Below are positions 34,747 through 43,070 of a DNA stretch of 64,000 bases, piece by piece. Below the pieces are notes generated by a model, which did no database searches, was not told the DNA's origin, and worked only from the letters and a program-made list of their open reading frames with translations. Position 1 is the first letter of the stretch. Each line of letters starts with the position of its first letter. Source of the DNA: Streptomyces umbrinus (lineage in GTDB: Bacteria; Actinomycetota; Actinomycetes; Streptomycetales; Streptomycetaceae); NCBI RefSeq assembly GCF_030817415.1, contig NZ_JAUSZI010000002.1, positions 3,100,001 to 3,164,000 on the forward strand, read 5' to 3'. A program made the position numbers and the translations under genes.

Positions 34747-35232
34747 ATGGGAGCGTGGGAACTCCTGCTGGTCGGGGTTGTGCTGCTGCTCGGCCTGAGC
34801 GGAGTGCTGGTACCCGGCGCGCCGGGGTCGTGGCTGGTGTGGGCCGCGGTCCTGTGGTGGGCGTTCGAGGATCCGCAGGCGCTCTCGTGGGCCGTGCTCG
34901 TGGGCGCCACGGCCGTCCTGTTCCTGGCCCAGGTGATCCGCTGGCAGCTGCCGCCGCGCCGGCTGCGCGCGAGCGGCGCCACCCCGCGCATGGCGGCGTA
35001 CGCGGGCGTCGGGGCCCTGCTCGGCTTCTTCCTGCTGCCCGTACTGGGCGCGATACCCGGCTATCTCGGCGGCGCCTATCTCGCCGAACGGCTGCGGCTC
35101 GGCGGCCACGGGGAGGCGAAGGCATCGGTCCGCTCGGTGATGCGGGCGGGCGGGACCAGCGTGCTGGTGGAGCTGTTCGCCTGCCTGCTGATCGCGGGGG
35201 CGTGGCTGGGAGCTGTGGTCTGGGGATCGTGA
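34747..35232 (+). CDS. DUF456 small membrane protein
   Basis: A 161-residue integral membrane protein with four hydrophobic segments (LLLVGVVLLLGLSGVLVPGA; WAVLVGATAVLFLAQVI; YAGVGALLGFFLLPVLGAIP; LVELFACLLIAGAWLGAVVW) and the glycine-rich GAIPGYLGGAYLAERLR motif typical of DUF456. Function is not established. Close spacing to the upstream HTH gene suggests co-transcription. Confidence 0.85.
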   Translation: MGAWELLLVGVVLLLGLSGVLVPGAPGSWLVWAAVLWWAFEDPQALSWAVLVGATAVLFLAQVIRWQLPPRRLRASGATPRMAAYAGVGALLGFFLLPVLGAIPGYLGGAYLAERLRLGGHGEAKASVRSVMRAGGTSVLVELFACLLIAGAWLGAVVWGS

Positions 35233-35346
35233 TCCCGTGCCGCACACTCCTCCACCCGCACGCTCCACACATCGGATCTCTCCTTTCATATTGACGGCAT
35301 CCTGCACCTTCTCTACGTTGCGCCTTGGGATAGCTCCGATGAATCC

Positions 35347-35364
35347 CCGGTGCGCACGCACCGG
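35347..35364. promoter_or_regulatory. 18-bp palindrome upstream of the GH95 gene
   Basis: CCGGTGCG-CA-CGCACCGG is a perfect inverted repeat ending 35 bases before the GH95 ATG. A dimeric repressor site is plausible. No cognate regulator is obvious nearby except the HTH gene at 33703. Confidence 0.5.
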
Positions 35365-35399
35365 AACGCATGCAGTGGAACGAGCCGCCAGGAGGCGCA

Positions 35400-37745
35400 A
35401 TGCCCAGCCCGTCCAGACGAACCGTGCTCGCCACCGGATCCGCCCTCGGCGGGACACTTCTCGCCACCGGCCTCCCGGCACAGGCGAGCGCGGCCGACCA
35501 TGGAAGCGCCCCCGACGCCTCGTACGCCCCCTCCACCTCCTCCGACCCATGGCGAACCGTCCTCGACGACGCCGACCTGGTCTGGGAACGGATGCCGAAG
35601 ACCTGGTACGAGGGCCCGTACCTGGGCAACGGCTTCCTGGGTTCCGGGATCTACGCCGAACCGGGCCGGGAGACCGAGGCCGTCCGCTTCAACATCCAGC
35701 ACTCCGAAGTGCAGGACCACCGCCCGCAGTTCGGCTCCCTCTTCGGGCTCGCGCGGTTGCCCATCGGTCACTTCACTCTGGAGCCGGTGGGCGCGATCAC
35801 CGGCCTCGACTGGCGACTCGGGCTGCGCGACGCCGAGTTGACCGGCACGCTCACCACGGACCGCGGCACCCTCACGATCCGCGCCCTGATCCACACCACC
35901 CGCTCCGTCCTCGCCGTCGAGGTGACACCGAGCAAGGGCGAGCGCGACTTCCGGTGGGTGTTCCACCCGGCGGACGCGATCAGCCCCCGTGCCGCCTTCA
36001 AACCGGTCCCGCCGGGATACACGGGCAACCCGCCCGCCGGGATCGAGCAGCACGACGGCGTGTCCGCGGCCGTCCAGCCGCTCCTCTCCGGCGGCCAGCA
36101 CGTCACCGCATGGCGGGAGCGGACGCTGGGCTCCCGGCGGACCCTGTACGTCAACGTCGCGCACTCCTACCCCAAGTCGACGGCACTGCGGCAGGCTCTG
36201 GCCACTGTCCGCGCTACCGCCCTCCTGCCGTACGAAGCACTGGCCTTGACACATCGCGCCTGGTGGCACGCCTTCTACCGCAAGAGCTTCCTCTCCCTCC
36301 CGGACGCGCGCATCCAGCGCTTCTACTGGATCCAGCTCTACAAGACGGCGTCCGCTGCCCGTCGTGACGCTCCCGCCATGGCCACGAGCGGCCCCTGGCT
36401 GGAGCCCACACCCTGGCCCGCGACCTGGTGGAACCTGAACGTGCAGTTGGAGTACTGGCTGATCCACGGCTCCAACCACCTCGAACTCGACGCCGTGACC
36501 CGGTCGTTGAGCGAGTTCCGCGACCACCTCAAGGCCGAGATGGCGCCCGCCTACCGGTCCGACTCGCTGGGCATTCCGCGCACCACCGACGCCTCGCTGG
36601 TCAACGGCGGCGCGACGGACCCCGTACTCGGCTACGGCGTAGGCATCCCCGGCCAGGACCCGCCGACTCCCGAGGTCGGCAACCTCACCTGGGCCCTGCA
36701 CAATGTCTGGCTCAGCTACCGCCACACCATGGACAAGTCGATCCTCCGGGACGTCCTGTTCCCGCTCCTGCGCAAGGCGGTCAACTACTACCTGCACTTC
36801 CTGGAGCCGGGCGCGGACGGCAGGTTGCACCTCCCGGCGACCTTCTCACCCGAGTACGGCGGCAACTCCCGGGACTGCAACTACGACCTGATGCTGCTCA
36901 CCTGGGGCTGCCGCACCCTCCTCGATTCCGCCGAACTCCTCGGCATCGACGACAAGTTGGCGCCCCGCTGGCGCGAGGTCCTGGCCAAGCGGGTCGCCTA
37001 TCCGACCGACGCGAACGGTTTCATGATCGGTGCGGACATCCCCTTCGCGAAGTCGCACCGCCACTACTCCCACCTCCTGGCCGTCTACCCGCTGTACGAG
37101 CTGACGGGCGACACCCCGGACGAAAAGACCCTGATCGAGAAGTCGTTGGCCCACTGGGTCGGCTTCGAGGGCGCCCTCCAGGGCTACACGTTCACGGGCG
37201 CGGCCTCGATGTCGGCTCTGCTCGGCAAGGGCGAGGACGCGCTGTCGTACCTGGGCCAGCTCATGACCCGCTTCATCCAGCCCAACACCATGTACAAGGA
37301 GTCGGGCCCGGTCATCGAGACCCCACTCTCCGCCGCCCAGTCGGTCCACGACATGATCTGCCAGTCCTGGGGCGACGTCATCCGCGTCTTCCCCGCCCTG
37401 CCCGCCGCCTGGGCCGACCTGACGGTGCACGACTTCCGCACCCAGGGGGCCTTCCTGCTCAGCGCGGTGCGGAGGGGCGGGAGGACCCGCTGGGTGCGGC
37501 TGGTCAGCGAGGCGGGCGCCCCCTGCGTCGTACGGCATGGGATCGCCGGCGCGATCGAGGTGCGGGACGGGCGTGGACGGTCCCTGCGGTTCACTGATGT
37601 GGGTGGCGGGGCGATCCAAGTCGCCCTGCGCAAGGGCGAGTCGGCGCTCATCACCGCCAAGGGCGACCGGCCGGATCTCCGCGTCGTCCCCGTCGAGCCG
37701 AACGAGGAAGCCCCGCGGTGGGGGCTGCCGGCCTCCGCTCCCTGA
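35400..37745 (+). CDS. Secreted glycoside hydrolase, GH95-like
   Basis: A 781-residue exported glycosidase. A Tat signal (PSRRTVLATGSALGG, cleavage near ASA about residue 33) begins it. The N-terminal beta-sandwich (YLGNGFLGSGIYAEPGRETE) and the (alpha/alpha)6 catalytic region (WWNLNVQLEYWLIHGSNHLE, FSPEYGGNSRDCNYDLMLLT, HRHYSHLLAVYPLYELTG) match GH95 architecture; most characterised members are alpha-1,2-L-fucosidases, some act on galactose. The exact substrate is open. GGAGG five bases ahead supports ATG 35400. It converges with an SGNH hydrolase, which could remove esters from the same polysaccharide. Confidence 0.85.
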   Translation: MPSPSRRTVLATGSALGGTLLATGLPAQASAADHGSAPDASYAPSTSSDPWRTVLDDADLVWERMPKTWYEGPYLGNGFLGSGIYAEPGRETEAVRFNIQHSEVQDHRPQFGSLFGLARLPIGHFTLEPVGAITGLDWRLGLRDAELTGTLTTDRGTLTIRALIHTTRSVLAVEVTPSKGERDFRWVFHPADAISPRAAFKPVPPGYTGNPPAGIEQHDGVSAAVQPLLSGGQHVTAWRERTLGSRRTLYVNVAHSYPKSTALRQALATVRATALLPYEALALTHRAWWHAFYRKSFLSLPDARIQRFYWIQLYKTASAARRDAPAMATSGPWLEPTPWPATWWNLNVQLEYWLIHGSNHLELDAVTRSLSEFRDHLKAEMAPAYRSDSLGIPRTTDASLVNGGATDPVLGYGVGIPGQDPPTPEVGNLTWALHNVWLSYRHTMDKSILRDVLFPLLRKAVNYYLHFLEPGADGRLHLPATFSPEYGGNSRDCNYDLMLLTWGCRTLLDSAELLGIDDKLAPRWREVLAKRVAYPTDANGFMIGADIPFAKSHRHYSHLLAVYPLYELTGDTPDEKTLIEKSLAHWVGFEGALQGYTFTGAASMSALLGKGEDALSYLGQLMTRFIQPNTMYKESGPVIETPLSAAQSVHDMICQSWGDVIRVFPALPAAWADLTVHDFRTQGAFLLSAVRRGGRTRWVRLVSEAGAPCVVRHGIAGAIEVRDGRGRSLRFTDVGGGAIQVALRKGESALITAKGDRPDLRVVPVEPNEEAPRWGLPASAP

Positions 37746-37746
37746 G

Positions 37747-38970
37747 CTATCCCGCCAATGCCTTCAGGTCGATGCTGTCGGCGAGCGCCCGCATGCCCGC
37801 GTCGTTGAAGTGGAGGTGGTCGCCGGGGTCGTAGGCGGCCAGCATGCGGGACGGCCTGGACGGGTCGCGGACCACGGCGTCGAAGTCCGCGACCGCGTCG
37901 AACAGTCCCCCGGTACGGATGAGCCGGTTGACCTCCTGCCGTACGCGCTCACGCTTGTCCGTGTATCCGCCGTAGCCGCCGAACGGGGTGAGCGTGGCCC
38001 CCACGACCCGGATGCCGCGGGCGTGGGCGCGCCGCACGATCTCTCGGTACGCGGCGCCGAGGGCGGCCGGGTCGGTCTGGTTCGGCGCGCTCTTGATGTC
38101 GTTGATGCCCTCCATCACGATCAGCGTGCGCACGCCGGTACGGGAGAGGACGTCGGCGTCGAACCGGGCCAGGGCGCTGGGGCCCCGGCCTTCGAGCAGC
38201 AGGCGGTTTCCGGCTACTCCCGCGTTCAGGACGCCCTGTTGCCGGCGCGCGGGCAGAGCGCGGATGCGCTCGGCGAGGCGGTCGGGCCAGCGTCTGTTGG
38301 CACTCGGTGTCGAGCCGGAGCCGTCGGTGAGGGAGTCGCCCAGCGCGACCACGCTCCCTGCGGGCTCCGGGCGCCGTACGTCGACTCCTGTCACGTAGTA
38401 CCAGGAGCGTGTCGTTGCCGTGAACGCCGTACCTCTCGTGTTGGCGACGCGATTGCCTTTCGGGGCGATGAAGTTCGTCTGCAGGGCGTCTCGGTGGTAG
38501 GTGGCCGGGCCCGGCTCTCCGGGCGTGTGGAGGGTGACTAGGAGGTTCGTGGCTGCCGGGACAGTGAGCGTCACGGCGTCGCTCACCGCGTCCCTGCCCA
38601 CCGGCACGGTGACCTTCTTCCGGCCGCCGAACGTGAGTGTGCGCATCGTGCCGGGGAGGGCGTCCGGGCTCTTGGGGGCGTTGCGCGCCTGCCGGGCGAG
38701 GGTGGCTCCGCCGAGTGTCAGCGGGAGAGTGCCGAGGCGGTTCGAGATCCGTACGCGGACTGCCGTGCCGCCGATGCTTGTGTGGACGATGTTGCGGATC
38801 GAGGCCCCGGGAAGGGCTGGTGCGGTACCGGAGGCCGAGCCTTCCCAAGTGCCCGTCCAGTGCGCGGGGGCCGTCCGCGCGAGGGGCTCCCGGCCTCCGT
38901 GGGCGACCCCCGTACCCATCAGCGTGAGCGTCAGCGCTCCGGCCACGGCAACCAGCGTCTGTCTGACCAT
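37747..38970 (-). CDS. Secreted SGNH/GDSL hydrolase
   Basis: A 407-residue exported esterase or lipase-like enzyme. A signal peptide (VAVAGALTLTLMGTGVAHGG) is followed by a beta-rich domain, then the SGNH fold: block I VVALGDSLTDGSG with the serine nucleophile near residue 212, block II glycine in AGVAGNRLL, block III IVMEGINDI, and block V DHLHFND with Asp-His near residue 388. The family deacylates carbohydrates or lipids. It is convergent with the GH95 gene, only one base between the stops, and diverges from a flavin enzyme. Confidence 0.88.
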   Translation of the reverse strand: MVRQTLVAVAGALTLTLMGTGVAHGGREPLARTAPAHWTGTWEGSASGTAPALPGASIRNIVHTSIGGTAVRVRISNRLGTLPLTLGGATLARQARNAPKSPDALPGTMRTLTFGGRKKVTVPVGRDAVSDAVTLTVPAATNLLVTLHTPGEPGPATYHRDALQTNFIAPKGNRVANTRGTAFTATTRSWYYVTGVDVRRPEPAGSVVALGDSLTDGSGSTPSANRRWPDRLAERIRALPARRQQGVLNAGVAGNRLLLEGRGPSALARFDADVLSRTGVRTLIVMEGINDIKSAPNQTDPAALGAAYREIVRRAHARGIRVVGATLTPFGGYGGYTDKRERVRQEVNRLIRTGGLFDAVADFDAVVRDPSRPSRMLAAYDPGDHLHFNDAGMRALADSIDLKALAG

Positions 38971-39074
38971 GCGTCACTGCCTTCCGCCGACGGAGCCCGG
39001 CCACAGGTGCGGGTCTCCGGACCTAGGGCCAGGATCCGATGCGCGGGGCGTGAAATCCGTGTTTGGCTGCAGCT

Positions 39075-39446
39075 ATGACCGCATTCAGTGAAGCCGAACG
39101 GGTGTACCTAAAGTCCCAGCGGCTGGGCCGGCTGGCCACCGTCGATCAGCATGGGCAGCCGCAGGCCAACCCTGTGGGCTTCTTTCCGCAGGACGACGGC
39201 ACGATCCTCGTCGGCGGATACGCCATGGGCACCACCAAGAAGTGGCGCAACCTCCAGAAGAACCCCAAGGTCGCCCTCGTCGTCGACGACATCGTCAGCC
39301 TCCGCCCCTGGAAGGTGCGCGGCGTGGACATCCGGGGCGAGGCCGAACTCCTCACGGGGCCGCATGAGTTGGGCCCGCACTTCAGTGAGGAGCTGATCCG
39401 GATTCACCCTCGGCGGATCCACAGTTGGGGGTTGGAGGAGGGCTGA
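39075..39446 (+). CDS. PPOX-class F420-dependent oxidoreductase
   Basis: A 123-residue split-barrel flavin/deazaflavin protein of the pyridoxamine 5'-phosphate oxidase-like superfamily. Typical features: YLKSQRLGRLATVDQHGQPQ at the start, KKWRNLQKNPKVALVVDD in the centre and VRGVDIRGEAELLTG. Members of this type use F420 in actinomycetes to reduce various cofactors or toxins. The substrate is not known. ATG 39075 begins the conserved domain. Confidence 0.85.
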   Translation: MTAFSEAERVYLKSQRLGRLATVDQHGQPQANPVGFFPQDDGTILVGGYAMGTTKKWRNLQKNPKVALVVDDIVSLRPWKVRGVDIRGEAELLTGPHELGPHFSEELIRIHPRRIHSWGLEEG

Positions 39447-39467
39447 GGCTGAGGGCTGGGCGGGCCT

Positions 39468-39950
39468 CTATTGTCCTTCCAGCCTCAGCAGCTGCAGCTT
39501 TCGTTCCAGGCCGCCCGCGTAGCCCGTGAGCGATCCGTCTGCGCCGATCACTCGATGGCACGGGCGGACGATCAGCAGCGGGTTGGCACCGATCGCTCCG
39601 CCTACGGCCCGCACTGCGGCGCGCGACGCGCCGATCCGTGCGGCGATCTCTCCGTACGTGGTGGTCGCCCCGTAGGGGACGGAGTCGAGGGCGTCCCAGA
39701 CCTGCTCGCGGAACGCGGTACCGCTCGCCTTCAACTCCAGCTCGAACTCCTTGAGTTCACCGGCGAAGTAGGCCGCGAGCTGTTCTCGGGCGTCCCGGAA
39801 GAGCTCGGGCGCGGGGTGCCAGTCCGGCTGGACTGTGCGTCCGCCCTTCTGTCCTGGGACCGAGAGGGACGTCAGGGACCCGGACTCGTCTGCTGTGAGC
39901 AGGAGTTGGCCTACGGGGCTGTCGAGCTGGGCGTATGGGATGTTCGTCAT
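39468..39950 (-). CDS. ogt: Methylated-DNA--protein-cysteine methyltransferase
   Basis: A 160-residue suicide DNA repair protein that moves methyl groups from O6-methylguanine or O4-methylthymine to its own cysteine. The acceptor motif PCHRVIG is near residue 130, and the DNA-binding helix-turn-helix (TTYGEIAARIGASRAAVRAV) with the arginine finger stands before it. ATG 39950 overlaps the stop of the Ada-AlkA gene (ATGA), so the two repair proteins are co-translated. Confidence 0.94.
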   Translation of the reverse strand: MTNIPYAQLDSPVGQLLLTADESGSLTSLSVPGQKGGRTVQPDWHPAPELFRDAREQLAAYFAGELKEFELELKASGTAFREQVWDALDSVPYGATTTYGEIAARIGASRAAVRAVGGAIGANPLLIVRPCHRVIGADGSLTGYAGGLERKLQLLRLEGQ

Positions 39951-41362
39951 GATCGGTGCTCTTCCAGCTCGCTCGCGGTGGGTGGGGTCTGGCCGGCCGC
40001 CCTCAGATGGTGCAGGGCGTAGGAGCGCCAGGGGCGCCAGGCGTCGGGGACGTCCTCGTCCGGTGGTGCCGCGTCGGGGTCGCCCAGGGCCCGGGTGCGG
40101 ATGACTGCCACGGTCCGTGGATCCATGCCGGGCAGGGCGAGCAGCGTGGCCTGCGCCTCCTCGCGGTCGGCACCCGGGTCGAGCCTCAGGCTGCCGTCGG
40201 CGAGCGCTGTGGCGAGGGCGCCGAGCGTGCCGCCCGTCTCCGCGAGTGCGGCCGGCTCGGGGAAGACATGTGTGAGCGTTCCGCAGGGCGCGTCGAGGCT
40301 CTTCCCGTACTCCCGCACGAGGCGCTCGGCCTCGTCCCGGCCGACCAGCGCGCGCACAGCCAGCTCCTCCGGGTCGGCGGCCCCTGGTGAACGCAGTCCG
40401 GGTCTGGCCGCCACCAGCGGCGCGAGTCGCTCGTCGGCTCCCAGGCGTTCGTCCACCGCGTACGGATCGGAATCCAGGTCGAGGAGCCGCCGCAGGCGCT
40501 GCACTGCGGTGGTCAGATCGCGCAGGTCGGTGAGGTGCAGCCTGGCGTCCAGCCAGCCGCCTGCGTGGGCGGAGGCTCCGGACGGGCGTTCGCCGACAGC
40601 CACGATGCCTGTGCCGTACGGCAGCCGCAGGGTCCGGCGGTAGGTACGGAATCCCGCGCCACCGGTCACTTCTTCAACACCGGCGACAGCCTCTGCGGCC
40701 AGCAGATCGAAGACCTCAGCGGCCTGGTACGGGCCGCGGTACGCCAGGCGCAACGGGATCCCCGCCGACGGAGTGGCCGCGCGACGCGAGGCGGCGCCGC
40801 GGCGGGGTGCGGCTGCGCGCAGCTCGGTCGGGGTCGAGGCGTACCCCGTCCGGATCGTGTCGTTGAACTGCCTCACGCTCGCGAACCCGGCCGCGAACGC
40901 GATCTCTGTGATCGGCAGCTCTGTTGTCTGGAGCAGCACCCTCGCGGTGTGGGCCCGCTGGGCCCGGGCCAGGGCCACCGGGCCTGCGCCCACCTCTGCG
41001 GTGAGCTGGCGCTGTACCTGGCGGGCGCTGTAGCCGAGCCGCGCGGCGAGCCCGGCGACTCCCTCGCGGTCCACGACGCCGTCGCCGATCATCCGCATCG
41101 CGCGTCCTACGACGTCCGCGCGTACGTTCCACTCGGCGGAACCCGGCACGGCGTCCGGGCGGCACCGCCGGCATGCTCGGAACCCGGAACTCTGCGCGGC
41201 GGCGGCCGTCGCGTAGAACCGGACGTTCTCGCGCTTCGGCGTCACCGCGGGGCAGCTCGGCCGGCAGTAGATCCCCGTCGTCTCCACCGCGAAGAAGAAC
41301 TCCCCGTCGAACCGGGCGTCCCGGCTCCGCACGGCTCCGTACCTGGTCTCTTCGTCAATCAC
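39947..41362 (-). CDS. Ada-type regulator fused to AlkA-like DNA glycosylase
   Basis: A 471-residue fusion for alkylation damage. The N-terminal Ada metal domain (TGIYCRPSCPAVTPKRENVR and FRACRRCRPD) has the four cysteines that bind zinc and accept methyl groups from phosphotriesters. An AraC-type HTH follows (LPITEIAFAAGFASVRQFND). The C-terminal half resembles AlkA 3-methyladenine glycosylase, but the hairpin motif reads LPGMDPRT instead of the usual LPGIGPWT, and the region of the catalytic Asp is about 18 residues shorter than in E. coli AlkA. Start: GTG 41362 begins the conserved domain but GGAGGG is nearly adjacent to it; GTG codons 8 and 10 codons upstream are alternatives. Followed by ogt. 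Confidence 0.87.
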   Translation of the reverse strand: MIDEETRYGAVRSRDARFDGEFFFAVETTGIYCRPSCPAVTPKRENVRFYATAAAAQSSGFRACRRCRPDAVPGSAEWNVRADVVGRAMRMIGDGVVDREGVAGLAARLGYSARQVQRQLTAEVGAGPVALARAQRAHTARVLLQTTELPITEIAFAAGFASVRQFNDTIRTGYASTPTELRAAAPRRGAASRRAATPSAGIPLRLAYRGPYQAAEVFDLLAAEAVAGVEEVTGGAGFRTYRRTLRLPYGTGIVAVGERPSGASAHAGGWLDARLHLTDLRDLTTAVQRLRRLLDLDSDPYAVDERLGADERLAPLVAARPGLRSPGAADPEELAVRALVGRDEAERLVREYGKSLDAPCGTLTHVFPEPAALAETGGTLGALATALADGSLRLDPGADREEAQATLLALPGMDPRTVAVIRTRALGDPDAAPPDEDVPDAWRPWRSYALHHLRAAGQTPPTASELEEHRS

Positions 41363-41424
41363 CCCTCCAGTCTGCGCCACCGCCACGCGGTCGACTGGCG
41401 GAAATCGGACGTGACGCTCGCCGT

Positions 41425-41577
41425 CGGTGGGTGGGGCGGGGGCGTACCGGTATGTCACGTTCGCGACTGCTGGGCATACGGCCCTGAGTTTCATTGGTGA
41501 CCGTTTCCAGCGGGAGCTGTATGTCGCGAACGTTGACATACCGGCACGCCCCCGCCCCGGGTTGCGTCGGCGTCTGC
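41425..41577. repeat. Large inverted-repeat element, copy B
   Basis: Second copy of the element at 5331, in the same orientation. Left arm 41433-41467, right arm 41523-41558, spacer 55 bases, as in copy A. About 10 substitutions in the 126 bases from arm to arm. One pair changed together: C5348-G5455 in copy A is G41442-C41549 here, which keeps the stem. It lies in the 355-bp space between the Ada-AlkA and rsgA genes, whose remaining part holds two copies of the terminator-like tail. Confidence 0.9.
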
Positions 41578-41598
41578 GGCCCGGTGGAAATTGGCCAA

Positions 41599-41640
41599 GG
41601 GCGCGAGGAACTGCGCGACCAGCCACGGACGGCCCGCAGA
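41599..41640 (+). repeat. Dispersed terminator-tail repeat, copy 2
   Basis: GGGCGCGAGGAACTGCGCGA followed by CCAGCCACGGACGGCCCGCA. Matches the tail of the element at 8747. Here the hairpin part is reduced. Confidence 0.8.
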
Positions 41641-41668
41641 ACCACGCCGGCCTCAGCCCCCACATTCA

Positions 41669-41711
41669 GGGGCGCGAGGAACTGCGCGACCAGCCCCCAC
41701 GCGCCCGCAGA
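41669..41711 (+). repeat. Dispersed terminator-tail repeat, copy 3
   Basis: GGGGCGCGAGGAACTGCGCG followed by ACCAGCCCCCACGCGCCCGC. Variant tail (CCCCCACGC), the same variant as the reversed copy near 17520. It lies just beyond the stop codon of rsgA on the minus strand. Confidence 0.8.
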
Positions 41712-41717
41712 CGAAAA

Positions 41718-42824
41718 TCAGCGCCCCCGAACCCCCCGCTTCACCTCCATCGCAGCCCGCCCCTCCGCGCCCCGCCGCTTCCACTCCTTCCGAAGCTCCG
41801 CTCGGACCCGCGCATCCGTCTTGGCCACGATCCGCTGGTTCTCGCGAAGCAGCTTCCGGTAGCTCTCCAGCCGCCGCTCGGGCAAGACCCCGGAGTCCGC
41901 GGCAGCGAGCACCGCGCAGCCGGGCTCGGCCTCGTGCGCGCAGTCCTGGAATCGGCAGGAGGCGGCGAGCTCCTCGATCTCGGAGAACACCTGGCCGACG
42001 CCGGTCTCGGCGTCGAAGAGTCCGACCCCGCGCAGCCCCGGTGTGTCGATCAGTACGCCCCCGCCGGGGAGGACGAGCAGGTTTCGGGTCGTGGTCGTGT
42101 GGCGGCCCTTGCCATCCACGTCACGTGCCGCCTGGACGGTCATCACGTCCTCGCCGAGGAGCGCGTTCGCGAGCGTCGACTTTCCGGCGCCCGACTGCCC
42201 GAGGAGCACGGACGTTCCGCCGGAAACGACGGCGCCCAGGACGTCTAGGCCGTCTCCGTCCGTGGAGCTGACGGCCAGTACCTGTACGCCCGGTGCCGTC
42301 GTCTCGACGTCCTGGACGAGGTAGGCCAGGCCCACCGCGTCCGGTACCAGGTCCGCCTTGGTGAGTACGACCAGGGGCTGTGCGCCGGATTCCCAGGCCA
42401 GCGCCAGGAAACGTTCGATCCGGCCGAGGTCCAGTTCCACTGCCAGGGAGACCGCGATGATCGCGAAGTCGACGTTGGCGGCGAGGATCTGGCCTTCCGA
42501 GCGCTTGGAGGAGGTCGACCGGACGAAGGCGGTGCGGCGTGGGAGGTACTGCTGTACGTAGCGGGGGTCCCCGCCTGCGTCGACGACGGCCCAGTCGCCG
42601 GTGCAGATGACGCGCAGTGGGTCGTGCGGTGTCACGAATTCGGTGTCGACCCGGACCAGCCCGTCGGGGGTGATCACGTCGCACCGGCCGCGATCGACCC
42701 GTACGACTCTGCCCGGGATTAGCCCCCGTTCAAGGTGGGGGGCGAATTCGGCAGCCCACTCGTCGTCCCAGCCGTAGGGGGCGAGCGGGTGAGCGGAAGA
42801 AGCCAGTGAAGAAGAGGAAGACAA
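41718..42824 (-). CDS. rsgA: Ribosome small-subunit-dependent GTPase RsgA
   Basis: A 368-residue circularly permuted GTPase that assists late 30S subunit maturation. Motif order is the permuted one: G4 TKADL near residue 155, G1 GQSGAGKS near 206, G3 DTPGLR near 258. The N-terminal OB fold and the C-terminal zinc domain (CRFQDCAHEAEPGCAV) are present. TTG 42824 is the likely start, with AAGGG seven bases upstream; a serine stretch follows. A 23-codon small ORF with a perfect ribosome site lies 61 bases upstream in the same direction. Confidence 0.92.
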   Translation of the reverse strand: MSSSSSLASSAHPLAPYGWDDEWAAEFAPHLERGLIPGRVVRVDRGRCDVITPDGLVRVDTEFVTPHDPLRVICTGDWAVVDAGGDPRYVQQYLPRRTAFVRSTSSKRSEGQILAANVDFAIIAVSLAVELDLGRIERFLALAWESGAQPLVVLTKADLVPDAVGLAYLVQDVETTAPGVQVLAVSSTDGDGLDVLGAVVSGGTSVLLGQSGAGKSTLANALLGEDVMTVQAARDVDGKGRHTTTTRNLLVLPGGGVLIDTPGLRGVGLFDAETGVGQVFSEIEELAASCRFQDCAHEAEPGCAVLAAADSGVLPERRLESYRKLLRENQRIVAKTDARVRAELRKEWKRRGAEGRAAMEVKRGVRGR

Positions 42825-42885
42825 GGGGTGACCCTTCGAAGGGTGGCCCCGGCCGCGCGCGCTCGGGCGCGGAGAAGTGAGGTTG

Positions 42886-42957
42886 TCAGCCGGTGACCAC
42901 AGAGGTGGATTCGATGAACTTCCGGATGCGGGCAGCGCCCAGCTCGACGACAGTCAT
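42886..42957 (-). CDS. Small ORF (23 codons) upstream of rsgA
   Basis: A very short frame with an ideal ribosome site (AAGGAGGTG, 6 bases before ATG 42957). The peptide begins MTVVELGAARIRKF, is amphipathic and ends STSVVTG. A perfect 9-bp hairpin lies just upstream in the presumed leader. It may be a leader peptide that controls rsgA, or an independent small protein. I do not recognise it. The good ribosome site and typical codon use are the only evidence. Confidence 0.45.
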   Translation of the reverse strand: MTVVELGAARIRKFIESTSVVTG

Positions 42958-42991
42958 CGGTCACACCTCCTTGATCACACCAGCATGATGT

Positions 42992-43013
42992 TCGTGGTGG
43001 AGACCCACCACGA
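42992..43013 (-). promoter_or_regulatory. Leader hairpin upstream of the small ORF
   Basis: TCGTGGTGG (42992-43000) and CCACCACGA (43005-43013) form a perfect 9-bp stem with a 4-base loop, 35 bases ahead of the small ORF start. It could be an operator, an RNA attenuator or an mRNA-stability element. No U-run follows. Confidence 0.55.
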
Positions 43014-43070
43014 GAACAGTCCGACCCTAGCCCGCTCCTCCGCCCGAGCCAATCGATTTATTGCCCGCGC

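Noticed and set aside
42992..43013. Riboswitch or T-box at the hairpin before rsgA
   Set aside because: Only one simple hairpin is present, without specifier loop, T-box core or known riboswitch motifs.
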